A DNA stretch of 18,412 nucleotides, taken from the NCBI GenBank assembly GCA_005885015.1, contig VAYG01000018.1, forward strand, positions 11,829 to 30,240, given 5' to 3'. Below the pieces are notes generated by a model. That model worked only from the letters and a program-made list of their open reading frames with translations. It did no database searches and was not told the origin of the DNA. The stretch's first letter is position 1. Every line of letters begins with the position of its first letter. The stretch is from Actinomycetota bacterium (GTDB taxonomy: Bacteria; Actinomycetota; UBA4738). Shown here one piece after another: positions 6,722 through 14,011 of the stretch. A program made the position numbers and the translations under genes.

Positions 6722-7132
6722 TCACCAAGAGTCTTCCATCCCCACCCAATCGCGGAATTCTTCCTTGCCACCGCGGATCGCCCAGTCACTGTCGATCGTG
6801 AGCCGGGAGCTGATGCCGCCCCGCGGGCGGGTCTCGAGAGTCAAGCGAAGCCGAACCGGTTCGTAGACGCCCATGAAATGCTCGTACACGACCTCCATGA
6901 ATCGCTCATACGACACGACGACGTTCCGCCACCGGTAAAGGTATTCCTTCAAAGACCGAAGCTCGATGACGGAGTCCCGCGGGTACATCGTGATGAAAAG
7001 CGTGGCGAAATCGGGTTGGTCGTTGACACCGAGGAACGTGACTTCGGGGGCCTTGTGCTTCAACTCGATGGCTCCGCCCGAGTGGGGCAGGGCTCTCAAC
7101 GTATCGCTGCGGACGGTCTCGTATGGTTTCAA
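6722..7132 (-). CDS. QueF-family (T-fold) protein lacking the catalytic Cys
   Basis: 136 aa, the length of a single T-fold domain of the NADPH-dependent preQ0 reductase family (QueF, COG0780), which makes preQ1 for queuosine. Seen: PYETVRSD (3-10), QPDFATLFI (39-47) with the conserved Asp41, IELRSLKEYLYRWRN (56-70), SYERF (74-78), and RPRGGISSRLTIDSDW (102-117). In QueF the nucleophile sits in an S-x-C-P stretch before QPDFA; here that position is TFLGVND with no Cys at all. The substrate-binding Glu76 is kept, but the usual DFHE/YYE reads SYE. Start: TTG at 7132, with GGGAGG 5 nt upstream; the longer frame has no similarity. No queC, queD or queE is in the window. Fold is certain, activity uncertain. 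Confidence 0.82.
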   Translation of the reverse strand: MKPYETVRSDTLRALPHSGGAIELKHKAPEVTFLGVNDQPDFATLFITMYPRDSVIELRSLKEYLYRWRNVVVSYERFMEVVYEHFMGVYEPVRLRLTLETRPRGGISSRLTIDSDWAIRGGKEEFRDWVGMEDSW

Positions 7133-7345
7133 GGGTGCCTCCCAGTAGCAAGTCAGCGCGCCACTGCTACGGAAGTATGCACCGGAGCATCGACCGAGCC
7201 GATGCGTCTTCTCTCGCCCAGCCCACCTAGCGATTGAGAAGGGCCTCTCTGGCGCATCCGGAGTCCGCCCTACCCGCCTTCCTGGCCGCATTGCCGGAGA
7301 GCTCGACCCGAAAATAGAACCCGCAGGTCAGAGACCCTCTTTCTA

Positions 7346-7390
7346 GAGCGGACGACGGGATTCGAACCCGCGACCCCCACCTTGGCAAGG
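7346..7390 (-). repeat. Partial tRNA-Gly copy: attachment-site core A
   Basis: 45 bases identical to 16564-16608, covering the tRNA-Gly from the anticodon loop through the T-arm to the 3' end plus one base. The 5' half of the tRNA is absent; after CTTGGCAAGG (plus strand) the sequence diverges. This is the standard scar of a tyrosine-recombinase element that integrated in a tRNA gene. It is not a functional tRNA. Flanks on both sides resemble those of the other copies. Confidence 0.85.
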
Positions 7391-7480
7391 GCGCTCCGTT
7401 CGTCCACCACCGTTCGCCTTGGTTCATCACGGTAGGTCGAGGCTGGGATGCGGCTCTCGCGGCCAACCCCGGACGGGCTT

Positions 7481-7526
7481 GAACGGCCGCGAACAGAGCA
7501 GATTGGGGCGAAATATGGGGCGAACG
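7481..7526. repeat. Island-end repeat A with paired TGGGGCGA boxes
   Basis: GAACGGCCGCG, then ACAGAGCAGATTGGGGCGA and a second TGGGGCGA (7516-7523). About 46 bases here match 13046-13091 with only four or five differences, and similarity continues leftward to about 7410. Two direct TGGGGCGA boxes one helical turn apart, beside a recombination core, look like arm-type integrase sites. Confidence 0.6.
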
Positions 7527-7539
7527 CCTGTCCCGTGGA

Positions 7540-7731
7540 ACTCCGGTGTCCGCGACCCGCAGGTCCTGCAGGCACTCGACGGTCCTTGTCTTGCCGGCGC
7601 CGTTGGCGCCGATGAGGCCGACAACCTCGCCGGCTCGAACGTCGAGGTTCAACCCATCGACGGCGACCCGTCCGCCATAGGACTCGGTCAGCCCTCGAAC
7701 CGTGACGACGGGCTCGGGGGACGTGGGTCAT
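7540..7731 (-). pseudogene. 5' fragment of an ABC transporter ATPase gene
   Basis: One frame reads PVVTVRGLTESYGGRVAVDG then LNLDVRAGEVVGLIGANGAGKT and VECLQDLRVADTG: the N-terminal beta strands and Walker A (GANGAGKT) of a drug/Nod-type ABC exporter ATPase. It has no signature motif or Walker B, because homology stops at about 7542 where the attachment repeat begins. The only nearby ATG (7731) is in a different frame, so a frameshift has also occurred at the start. The gene was cut by the integration junction and is dead. Confidence 0.75.
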
Positions 7732-7770
7732 GACCACGCCGAGCCGCGCAGGATGAGCTCTCGAATCTCT

Positions 7771-7776
7771 TATGCT
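7771..7776 (+). promoter_or_regulatory. -10 box for a leaderless VOC transcript
   Basis: TATGCT ends 7 nt before the ATG at 7784, and the GGAGA between them is too close to serve as a ribosome binding site. This TANNNT-N7-ATG spacing is typical of leaderless actinobacterial mRNAs and decides the start chosen for the VOC gene. No clear -35 is seen. Confidence 0.45.
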
Positions 7777-7783
7777 CGGAGAC

Positions 7784-8224
7784 ATGACCATTCAGCGGAT
7801 GGACAACGTCGCCATCGTCGTCGAAGACCTGGATGCCGCCGTCGCATTCTTCACCGAGCTCGGCATGGAGCTGGAGGGCAAGGGTCAGGTCGAAGGCCTT
7901 TGGGCGGACCGCACTGTCGGACTCGACGGCGTCCGGAGCGACATCGCGATGATGCGGACACCGGACGGCCACAGCAAGCTTGAGCTGACGAAATACCACA
8001 CCCCCGCGGCGGTCGGCGCCGAGCCGGAGAACCCCCCGCCCAACACGCTGGGCCTGCATCGCATCATGTTCGCCGTCGACGACATCGACGACACCGTCGC
8101 CCGCCTGCGCGCCCACGGCGCCGAACTCCTCGGCGAGGTGGCGCAGTTCGAGAGTATCTACCGGCTCTGCTACCTCCGCGGCCCCGCGGGCACCATCGTT
8201 GCCCTGGCCGAACAGATTGGCTGA
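7784..8224 (+). CDS. VOC (glyoxalase/bleomycin-resistance fold) family protein
   Basis: 146 aa with two beta-alpha-beta-beta-beta halves. The first half opens MDNVAIVVEDLDAAVAFFTELGMEL (about 6-30); the second reads LGLHRIMFAVDDIDDTVARLRAHGAELLGE and ends GTIVALAEQIG. Candidate metal ligands are the His of GLHRIMF and the Glu of the closing VALAEQ; the first-half ligand position holds Asn (DNVAIVV) rather than His. The substrate cannot be told; members range from lyases and dioxygenases to drug-binding proteins. An ATG four codons upstream (7772) is also possible, but the -10 box overlaps it. First intact gene on the island side of the attachment site at 7346. Confidence 0.88.
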   Translation: MTIQRMDNVAIVVEDLDAAVAFFTELGMELEGKGQVEGLWADRTVGLDGVRSDIAMMRTPDGHSKLELTKYHTPAAVGAEPENPPPNTLGLHRIMFAVDDIDDTVARLRAHGAELLGEVAQFESIYRLCYLRGPAGTIVALAEQIG

Positions 8225-8285
8225 CGCGAGCCTGCTGCGGGGCGGCGGCCCGAGTGCGGCCGACTCAGGCTAGCAAGCCCGATGG

Positions 8286-8618
<333 letters not shown>

Positions 8619-8754
8619 GCGCCTCTGCGGATCTCATGAGTGCACCTGAGCTGCGCGTCTTCGTCCCGCCCGTCTCATGCGTCTCACCAGCGTGCTGGAG
8701 TGGACGCGATCGTTGGAGATCCCTTGGCGCGAGACTAGCGCCGGTTGGGCTGAG

Positions 8755-9348
8755 CTAACCCTCGTAGCGGAACTGGTTGATGAACGCGTTACGGCCGCTG
8801 GTCTCGAAGTTCCACACACCCGAGTAGCGGAGGACCTCAGATCGCCCCTGGCGAAGGCCCTGCGGTACCGGCATGAACGGCGCGTCCGTGAACACTGTCG
8901 GCTGGTCTTCGCCTTCCTCCCGCAGCTCCGCCGCCCGCATGTCCAGCACTCCCTCGATCTGCATGGCGCGACCGCCATTCGCCTTGTCGAAGGTGATAGC
9001 AGAAGAAAAGACGCCGGCGATCTCCCCAATGAGGGGAGCGAGCGTCTCGAACAGGCCGCCCGCCTGACCCCCGAAGATCGCCTGCAGGGCGTTCGACTGC
9101 GCCTCGTTCGCCCGCTGGTCGAGGTACAGCGCGACCCTCCAGTTCCCGTCCTGCATCTGCTTCCCCGAATGGACGGCCATCGCCACGTTGAGGTCGGCCA
9201 GCTCGACGCCATCCAGCTCCCCCCGCACGATGTGCCAGGCGAAGAAGTTGTCGCAGAAGTCCTCTGTCGCCTCGTTGAGGAAGATGCACGGGCAGCTCAC
9301 GGTGCAGCTGCACTCGTCGAAGTAGTCGCCTTCGATCCAGAACCCCAT
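8755..9348 (-). CDS. DUF1326 domain protein
   Basis: 197-aa soluble protein with the hallmark N-terminus WIEGDYFDECSCTVSCPC (W4 to C21), giving Cys at 13, 15, 19 and 21, plus Cys32: a likely metal or redox site. Further family-like segments are ANGGRAMQIEGVL in the middle and RYSGVWNFETSGRNAFINQF at the end. There is no signal peptide. An AGGAGGG ribosome binding site lies close to the ATG. The gene is transcribed away from the cyclase gene, with a gap of about 50 bp; the DUF2182 gene is on the far side of the cyclase. DUF1326 and DUF2182 genes are often neighbours in bacteria (from memory), so all three may form one functional module. Biochemical role is unknown. Confidence 0.88.
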   Translation of the reverse strand: MGFWIEGDYFDECSCTVSCPCIFLNEATEDFCDNFFAWHIVRGELDGVELADLNVAMAVHSGKQMQDGNWRVALYLDQRANEAQSNALQAIFGGQAGGLFETLAPLIGEIAGVFSSAITFDKANGGRAMQIEGVLDMRAAELREEGEDQPTVFTDAPFMPVPQGLRQGRSEVLRYSGVWNFETSGRNAFINQFRYEG

Positions 9349-9398
9349 CGGGCCCTCCTGAGATCGCGGGTCGATAGCAGGCTACACCTCGGAGGACG

Positions 9399-11894
9399 AT
9401 GTCTTCCTCCCGGGAGGCCACCTTCTACACTTTCCCCGTGCAGCGGTGCCGCCACTGCGGTCAGGAGAACCCCGATGGCTTCCGGCTGTGCGGCATGTGC
9501 GGCAGCCCGCTGACAGCCGCCGAGCCCGAGCGCCGCAAGCTCGCCACCCTGCTGTTCTGCGACATGTCCGGGTCCACCGCGATGGGCGAGCGCGTCGACG
9601 CGGAGTCCGTCCGCGACCTCATGTTCCGGTACTTCCACGAGATGCGCTCGACGATCGAGCGGCATGGCGGCACTGTGGAGAAGTTCATCGGGGACGCGGT
9701 AATGGCCGTGTTCGGCGCCCCGGAAGTCCACGAAGACGACGCCATGCGCGCAGTTCGAGCGGCCGCGGAGATGCGCGACCGGCTCGCATCGCTCAACGAG
9801 GAGCTCGAACGCAGCTTCGGAACGAGCCTCGCGCTCAGGATCGGCGTCAACACGGGGGAGGTCGTGACCGGCGATTCCTCGACGCGCCAGGCCCTCGTGA
9901 CGGGAGACGCGGTCAACCTGGCCGCCCGGCTGGAACAGGCAGCGACCGGGGGGGAGATCCTGTTGGGGGAATCGACATATCGGCTGGTCCGGGACGGCGT
10001 CGCGGCGGACCGGGTCGATCCGTTCCACGTGAAGGGGAAAACGGAGCCGGTCCAGGCCTACCGATTGCGCTCGGTCATCGTCGCTGTGCCGCGCCGGCCC
10101 CGGCGGGTCGGCACCGGAATGGTCGGTCGGCGCGAGGACCTCGAGACGCTCGCGCGAACCTTCGCCGAGGTCGCCGAGAGTGGGCGGTTTCGCGTCGCCA
10201 CGATCGTGGGTGAGCCTGGCGTGGGAAAGTCCAGGCTCGCCGAGGAGTTCGTCTCTGACGTCGCCGGGCGGGCGACGGTCTTCGCGGGGCGGTGTCTCTC
10301 CTACGGCGAAGGCATCACGTTCTGGCCATTGGCGGAGATCGTGCGCGTCGCCGCCGCGATCCGGGACGAGGACACGCAGCAGGGGGCACTCGACCGCGTC
10401 CGAGCGCTGCTGAGAGACCAGGAGGACGGGGAGGTGGTGGCGGATCGAGTGGCCCAGGCCATCGGGCTCACCGGAGGAACCGCCTCCGCGCAGGAGATCG
10501 CGGGGGCGTTCGCCAGGCTGTTCCGGACCCTCGCGGAAGGCCGACCCGTCGTGCTCCTGGTCGACGATCTGCAGTGGGCGGAGCCGACCCTGCTCGACCT
10601 CCTCACCGATCTGGAGCGGCTCTCGGAGGACGCTCCGATCATGCTCGTCGTCCTGGCCCGCCCCGAGATCCTCGAGGGTGGACTGAGGCGGGAGCCGATC
10701 ATCCGCCTCGAGCCCCTCGCGGAGTCCGAGGCGGAGCGCCTTATCCGGGACGTCCTCGGGGAGGGCTCGCCCACATCGGATGTGAGCCATGCCATCGCCC
10801 GCGCCGCAGCGGGAAACCCGCTCTTCGTCGAGGAACTGCTCGCGATGCTGATCGAGCAGGGCGTGCTCCAGCAGGAGGACGGATCGTGGCGGGCGATGGA
10901 GGACCTGTCCCACGTGGCCATCCCTCCCACGATCAACGCCCTGCTCTCGTCACGACTGGACGGGCTCCTCCGTCGGGAGCGCGCCGCCATCGAATGCGCG
11001 TCGATCGAGGGGCAGGTGTTCCATCGAGGAACGGTCGTCGAGCTGTCGGAGCCGGAGCACCGGGATGGGGTTCGCGAGGATCTCCTGGTCCTGGCGGACA
11101 AGGAGTTCATCCAGCCGGCCGAGGCAGCCTTCGCCGATGAGGCGGCCTTCCGCTTCCGCCACATCCTCATCCGGGACGCCGCGTATGCGGCCGTGCCGAA
11201 GAAGCGTCGGGCGGAGATGCACGAGCGATTCGCGGCGTGGATGCCGCAACGCCTGGGCGACAGGGTCACCGAGTACGAGGAGATCCTCGGCCACCACCTG
11301 GAGCAGGCCTATCTCTATCGAGCCGAGCTCGGACCGGTGGACGTGCACGCCCGGGAGCTCGCACGCGCCGCGGCCCGTCGACTCGCCTCGGCCGGCCAGC
11401 TAGCGCTCGCCCGCGGCGACCTCCCGGCGGCGAGGGGCTTCTTCGCCCGGATCATCAAGCTCCTCCCGCCCACGGACCCGGTGCGCCTCACGCTCGTGCC
11501 CGACCGGGGCGCGGCGCTCGGATACCAGCTGGAGAGCGAATACCGAAGGCGGGCTGCGAGCGGCCGCATGGACGACGAGACTCGCCGGCTCGCCGATACC
11601 GCTGCCGGCCGCCTCGCCTCTGCCGGGCACCGGGCCATCGGGCGAGGCGACCCCACGGCGCCGGTCAACCTGTTCGCGAAGGCGCGTTCGTTGCTGCCGG
11701 ATACCGACCCGCTCCGACTCCAGGTCGCTCCCGATCTGATCGGTGCCCTCGTGGACAGTGGTGAGCTGGACCGGGCGGCCGACCTGCTCGAGGAGACGTC
11801 GCGGCTCGCGGACGCATCCGGGGATGAGGGGCTCGAAGAGCGCCTTGCTCCGTTCCGTTCGGAGCTTGCCGGGAGGCGGGCTCGGACGCCGTGA
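9399..11894 (+). CDS. Zinc ribbon - class III nucleotide cyclase - AAA ATPase - helical repeat protein
   Basis: 831 aa. Order: zinc ribbon (Cys 17, 20, 31, 34), class III cyclase domain (about 47-225), AAA/STAND-type ATPase (about 240-560; Walker A GEPGVGKS 271-278, Walker B VVLLVDD 384-390), and a helical TPR-like C-terminus (about 600-820). All cyclase residues are present: metal Asp55 and Asp99, Lys95 and Asp170 for adenine, Asn173 and Arg177 for the transition state, so cAMP synthesis is predicted. This giant cyclase-ATPase layout is widespread in actinomycetes, where the ATPase part is thought to sense a signal. Two near-identical C-terminal stretches (AARRLASAGQLALARGD and AAGRLASAGHRAIGRGD, each before a LLPxTDPxRL) reveal an internal repeat. 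ATG 9399 has GGAGG only 3 nt away; GTG 9438 is an alternative. Its stop overlaps the DUF2182 start. Confidence 0.92.
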   Translation: MSSSREATFYTFPVQRCRHCGQENPDGFRLCGMCGSPLTAAEPERRKLATLLFCDMSGSTAMGERVDAESVRDLMFRYFHEMRSTIERHGGTVEKFIGDAVMAVFGAPEVHEDDAMRAVRAAAEMRDRLASLNEELERSFGTSLALRIGVNTGEVVTGDSSTRQALVTGDAVNLAARLEQAATGGEILLGESTYRLVRDGVAADRVDPFHVKGKTEPVQAYRLRSVIVAVPRRPRRVGTGMVGRREDLETLARTFAEVAESGRFRVATIVGEPGVGKSRLAEEFVSDVAGRATVFAGRCLSYGEGITFWPLAEIVRVAAAIRDEDTQQGALDRVRALLRDQEDGEVVADRVAQAIGLTGGTASAQEIAGAFARLFRTLAEGRPVVLLVDDLQWAEPTLLDLLTDLERLSEDAPIMLVVLARPEILEGGLRREPIIRLEPLAESEAERLIRDVLGEGSPTSDVSHAIARAAAGNPLFVEELLAMLIEQGVLQQEDGSWRAMEDLSHVAIPPTINALLSSRLDGLLRRERAAIECASIEGQVFHRGTVVELSEPEHRDGVREDLLVLADKEFIQPAEAAFADEAAFRFRHILIRDAAYAAVPKKRRAEMHERFAAWMPQRLGDRVTEYEEILGHHLEQAYLYRAELGPVDVHARELARAAARRLASAGQLALARGDLPAARGFFARIIKLLPPTDPVRLTLVPDRGAALGYQLESEYRRRAASGRMDDETRRLADTAAGRLASAGHRAIGRGDPTAPVNLFAKARSLLPDTDPLRLQVAPDLIGALVDSGELDRAADLLEETSRLADASGDEGLEERLAPFRSELAGRRARTP
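9426..9431 (+). promoter_or_regulatory. -10 box suggesting an alternative leaderless start of the cyclase gene
   Basis: TACACT is followed by 6 nt and then GTG at 9438, in frame with the cyclase gene. A start there would give a protein beginning MQRCRHCGQENP, which fits the usual N-terminus of this family (zinc ribbon right at the start) better than the upstream ATG. No convincing -35 is seen. Confidence 0.4.
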
Positions 11895-12697
11895 CCTCGA
11901 GTGAGGGCGTGGCATCCGAAGGAATCCGCACCAGCCAGCGGTGGTTCTCCGCGCGCCAGGTGGCGTTCCCATGGATCGTGTTGGTGACGCTGGCGGTCTT
12001 GGCCTGGCTCGTCACGATCCAGCAGGCCCGTGGCATGGGCATCGGCCCGGGAACGATGGGCATGTCGCTCCCGCTCTTCGTGGGGATGTGGGTCGCCATG
12101 ATGATCGCCATGATGTTCCCCTCGGTCGCCCCGGTGGCGGTCCTGTGGGCCCGTTCCATCGCGAAACGCACCGCGGGCGCGGAGCGCGCCCTCCGGATCG
12201 GCTCGTTCGCCGCCGGCTACCTGGTGGCGTGGGCCGCGTTCGGCCTCCTCGCGTTCGCCGCACTGCTCGGGGTCCAGCGTCTGGTGGAGGTCGCACCCGC
12301 GGACGCGAAGTGGCTGGGAGTGGGGATCTTCGCCGCCGCCGGGCTGTACCAGCTCACGCCGATCAAGGACGCGTGCCTGCGGCACTGTCGCTCCCCCATG
12401 GCGCAGTTGCTCCACTACGCGGCGTACGGGGGGCGGACTCGCGACTTCCGGGTGGGTATCCATCATGGGCTGTACTGCGTCGGATGCTGCTGGGGCCTGA
12501 TGGCCGTGCTCGTAGCGGTCGGTGTGATGAACGTCCCGGCCATGGCCGGGCTCGCCGCGGTGATCTTCCTGGAGAAGCTGTGGCGAAGGGGCCAGTTGAT
12601 GTCCCGGGTGGTCGGGCTGGCTTTCCTGGCGATCGCGGGGATCGCCGTCTTCTACCCCGGCGTCCTCCCCGCGCTCCGGTCGGCACGAATGTCGTAG
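11891..12697 (+). CDS. DUF2182 predicted metal-binding membrane protein
   Basis: 268 aa with several hydrophobic spans (about 25-45, 60-85, 105-128, 141-155, 196-226, 239-260). Diagnostic motifs: WVAMMIAMMFPSVAP (67-81), YQLTPIKDACLRHCR (153-167) and GLYCVGCCWGLM (193-204), with EK at 228-229. Cys/His/Met-rich helices of this kind suggest binding of a soft metal such as copper, but this is inference. GTG start overlaps the cyclase stop (GTGA), so translation is coupled to the cyclase gene. With the divergent DUF1326 gene it makes a three-gene module. No T-rich terminator is evident after it. Confidence 0.9.
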   Translation: MTSSEGVASEGIRTSQRWFSARQVAFPWIVLVTLAVLAWLVTIQQARGMGIGPGTMGMSLPLFVGMWVAMMIAMMFPSVAPVAVLWARSIAKRTAGAERALRIGSFAAGYLVAWAAFGLLAFAALLGVQRLVEVAPADAKWLGVGIFAAAGLYQLTPIKDACLRHCRSPMAQLLHYAAYGGRTRDFRVGIHHGLYCVGCCWGLMAVLVAVGVMNVPAMAGLAAVIFLEKLWRRGQLMSRVVGLAFLAIAGIAVFYPGVLPALRSARMS

Positions 12698-12950
12698 CAG
12701 GGACCGATCCCCAAGCCGACGAGAGTTACGACCGCATCAACCGGGCACCCCCACCTTTCGCACGGTTGTGCGTCTTCGCTGAGGTCGTTGTCAGCACCGC
12801 TCCGAGCCTGCTACCAGCTCGTTTCCGCAGCGACGACGTGCTTGCGAACTCGCCCTTGGCGCGATTTCGTTGGTGTTTCGTTGGAGCGACAAGAATGCTG
12901 ACCGCGGGTCACGAATCACAGACATGTGTTTCCGCAGGTCAGGGGCCTGA
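12698..12950. other. Non-coding gap before attachment relic B
   Basis: No credible gene is visible. The one structure is a direct repeat, TTTCGTTGG at 12865-12873 and again at 12876-12884 (period 11), about 80-90 bp left of the relic core at 12955. The paired TGGGGCGA boxes at the right end of the island stand at a similar distance from their core, so this may be an arm-type site of a different integrase. Confidence 0.4.
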
Positions 12951-13091
12951 TTCTGGAGCGGACGACGTCCACAGGCGTTCGCTTCGGTTCACCCTAGCTG
13001 GTCAAGGGCAAGATGGAGCTCTCGGGGTCGGCCATGGACAGCGGTGAACGGCCGCGTACAGAGGAGATTGGGGCGAGATATGGGGCGAGCG
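12951..13091. repeat. Decayed attachment site B
   Basis: The flank GCAGGTCAG (12934-12942) and core start GAGCGGACGACG (12955-12966) match copies A and C. The remaining tRNA part has been deleted; the sequence then resumes as in copy A from GTCCAC through CGTTCGC, GGTTCA and GCTCTCG to the paired TGGGGCGA boxes (13068-13088). The end block 13046-13091 matches 7481-7526 almost base for base. Interpreted as the junction of two tandem elements, later damaged. Between 13092 and 13425 I see no gene I can support, only a decayed-looking minus-strand frame. Confidence 0.6.
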
Positions 13092-13425
13092 CTGCGGTGT
13101 GGAGCGTGGAGCGCGTAGCACGAAGGTCATCATCGGAAACGACTCCGGGATGCCATTGACCAGTTGACTCGATCGCAGGTCCGTGAAGGCCCGACCGCAG
13201 CCTCCTCCAAGATGCTGGTCGAGGGCACTGCATCGTCCACCTGCGTGTAGGACAACACGTCGCCCAGCCCGATGAGCGGAAGCGGCGTCGCCGAAACGAG
13301 GCCCCTACGAACTGCTCATCGTTCGCGAAGCCCCACGTCCCGAGCCCGTAAGAGTTCGCGTACCGGATGACCACCGCGCTAACGTGCTCGTTAGCGGCCA
13401 CCTCGCTCGAGCTCGAATAGCGTGG

Positions 13426-13872
13426 TCAGTCGAAGTGAGCGTTGCCCTGCCAGATCCCTTCGACGGTACCCGTGCATGCATTGAAAGACTCGTCGATGCT
13501 CCCGGTCCCATGCAGATCGTCGTAAGCACCCGTTCCGCTCAGGATCGACCAGTTCCCGATCACCTCGAAGACGCAGGGGTCGTCGGTCGAGGTGATACGA
13601 GCATCTCCCTGCATGCTGATTGTCCCCGATGCGCCCGAGAACGTCCGAACCAAGTGGATGGTGGACGAGTGCCCGCCGAAGAAGAACGGGTCATCCAGGA
13701 ATGTGCCGGAGTCAGCGAATGTTCCGGTGGCAGACCAGGTATCCGAAGGTCTGTGAACGCTGATGGTTACTGAAGTGGGAGGTGCGGCATGGGCAGGGGG
13801 GGAGGATCCCATCCCGGCACCCGCACCCGCCAGGAACAACACCACGAGCCATCGCTTGACGTGTACGCCCAT
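13426..13872 (-). CDS. Small secreted beta-rich protein
   Basis: 148 aa. A signal peptide is clear: KRW, a hydrophobic core LVVLFLAGAGAGMG, then PPAHA|AP with cleavage expected near residue 29. The mature part is rich in Ser, Thr, Gly and beta strands: TWSATGTFADSGTF, GTISMQGDARI, VIGNWSILSGTGAYDDLHGTGSID. The GTGAYxxLxGxG motif recalls small exported beta-barrel (allene-oxide-cyclase-like or DUF3224-like) proteins, but I do not assign a family. Two Cys (CVFEV and ACTG) could form a disulfide outside the cell. A GA-GGGGG ribosome binding site precedes the ATG. Divergent from the BTAD regulator gene 139 bp away, which makes it a possible target of that regulator. Confidence 0.75.
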   Translation of the reverse strand: MGVHVKRWLVVLFLAGAGAGMGSSPPAHAAPPTSVTISVHRPSDTWSATGTFADSGTFLDDPFFFGGHSSTIHLVRTFSGASGTISMQGDARITSTDDPCVFEVIGNWSILSGTGAYDDLHGTGSIDESFNACTGTVEGIWQGNAHFD

Positions 13873-13918
13873 CGGACCCCCTCGGCCGATCGCTGAATGG
13901 ATAGCAGCAGGTTGCTAC

Positions 13919-13987
13919 TGACCGCTCAGGGAACGGTCACGACTCGCTCAGCAACCGCTTTGGCGTCGAGCCAGCTGAGGGTAGAGT
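13919..13987 (+). promoter_or_regulatory. Promoter region and inverted repeats between secreted-protein and BTAD genes
   Basis: TTGGCG (13960-13965), a 16-nt spacer and TAGAGT (13982-13987) form a plausible sigma-70 promoter, with a transcription start about 18 nt before the BTAD ATG. Upstream are TGACCG-N9-CGGTCA (13919-13939) and, next to the other gene, TAGCA-N6-TGCTA (13902-13917). Such palindromes between divergent genes may be operators; which protein binds is not known. Confidence 0.45.
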
Positions 13988-14011
13988 TGGTCCGAAGAGG
14001 AGGGGGAAAGG

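Noticed and set aside
7346..7420. A second tRNA-Gly gene
   Set aside because: Only the 3' part is present; the D-arm and the 5' acceptor strand are missing.
9297..10913. A 538-codon minus-strand open frame
   Set aside because: Antisense shadow of the cyclase gene in GC-rich DNA: rich in Arg, His, Asp and Pro, without domain motifs.
12994..13401. 135-codon minus-strand frame through att relic B
   Set aside because: Its last third is repeat sequence also translated at copy A (APYxAPIxSVRGRS). The front part matches nothing I know, so it is better explained as decayed sequence.
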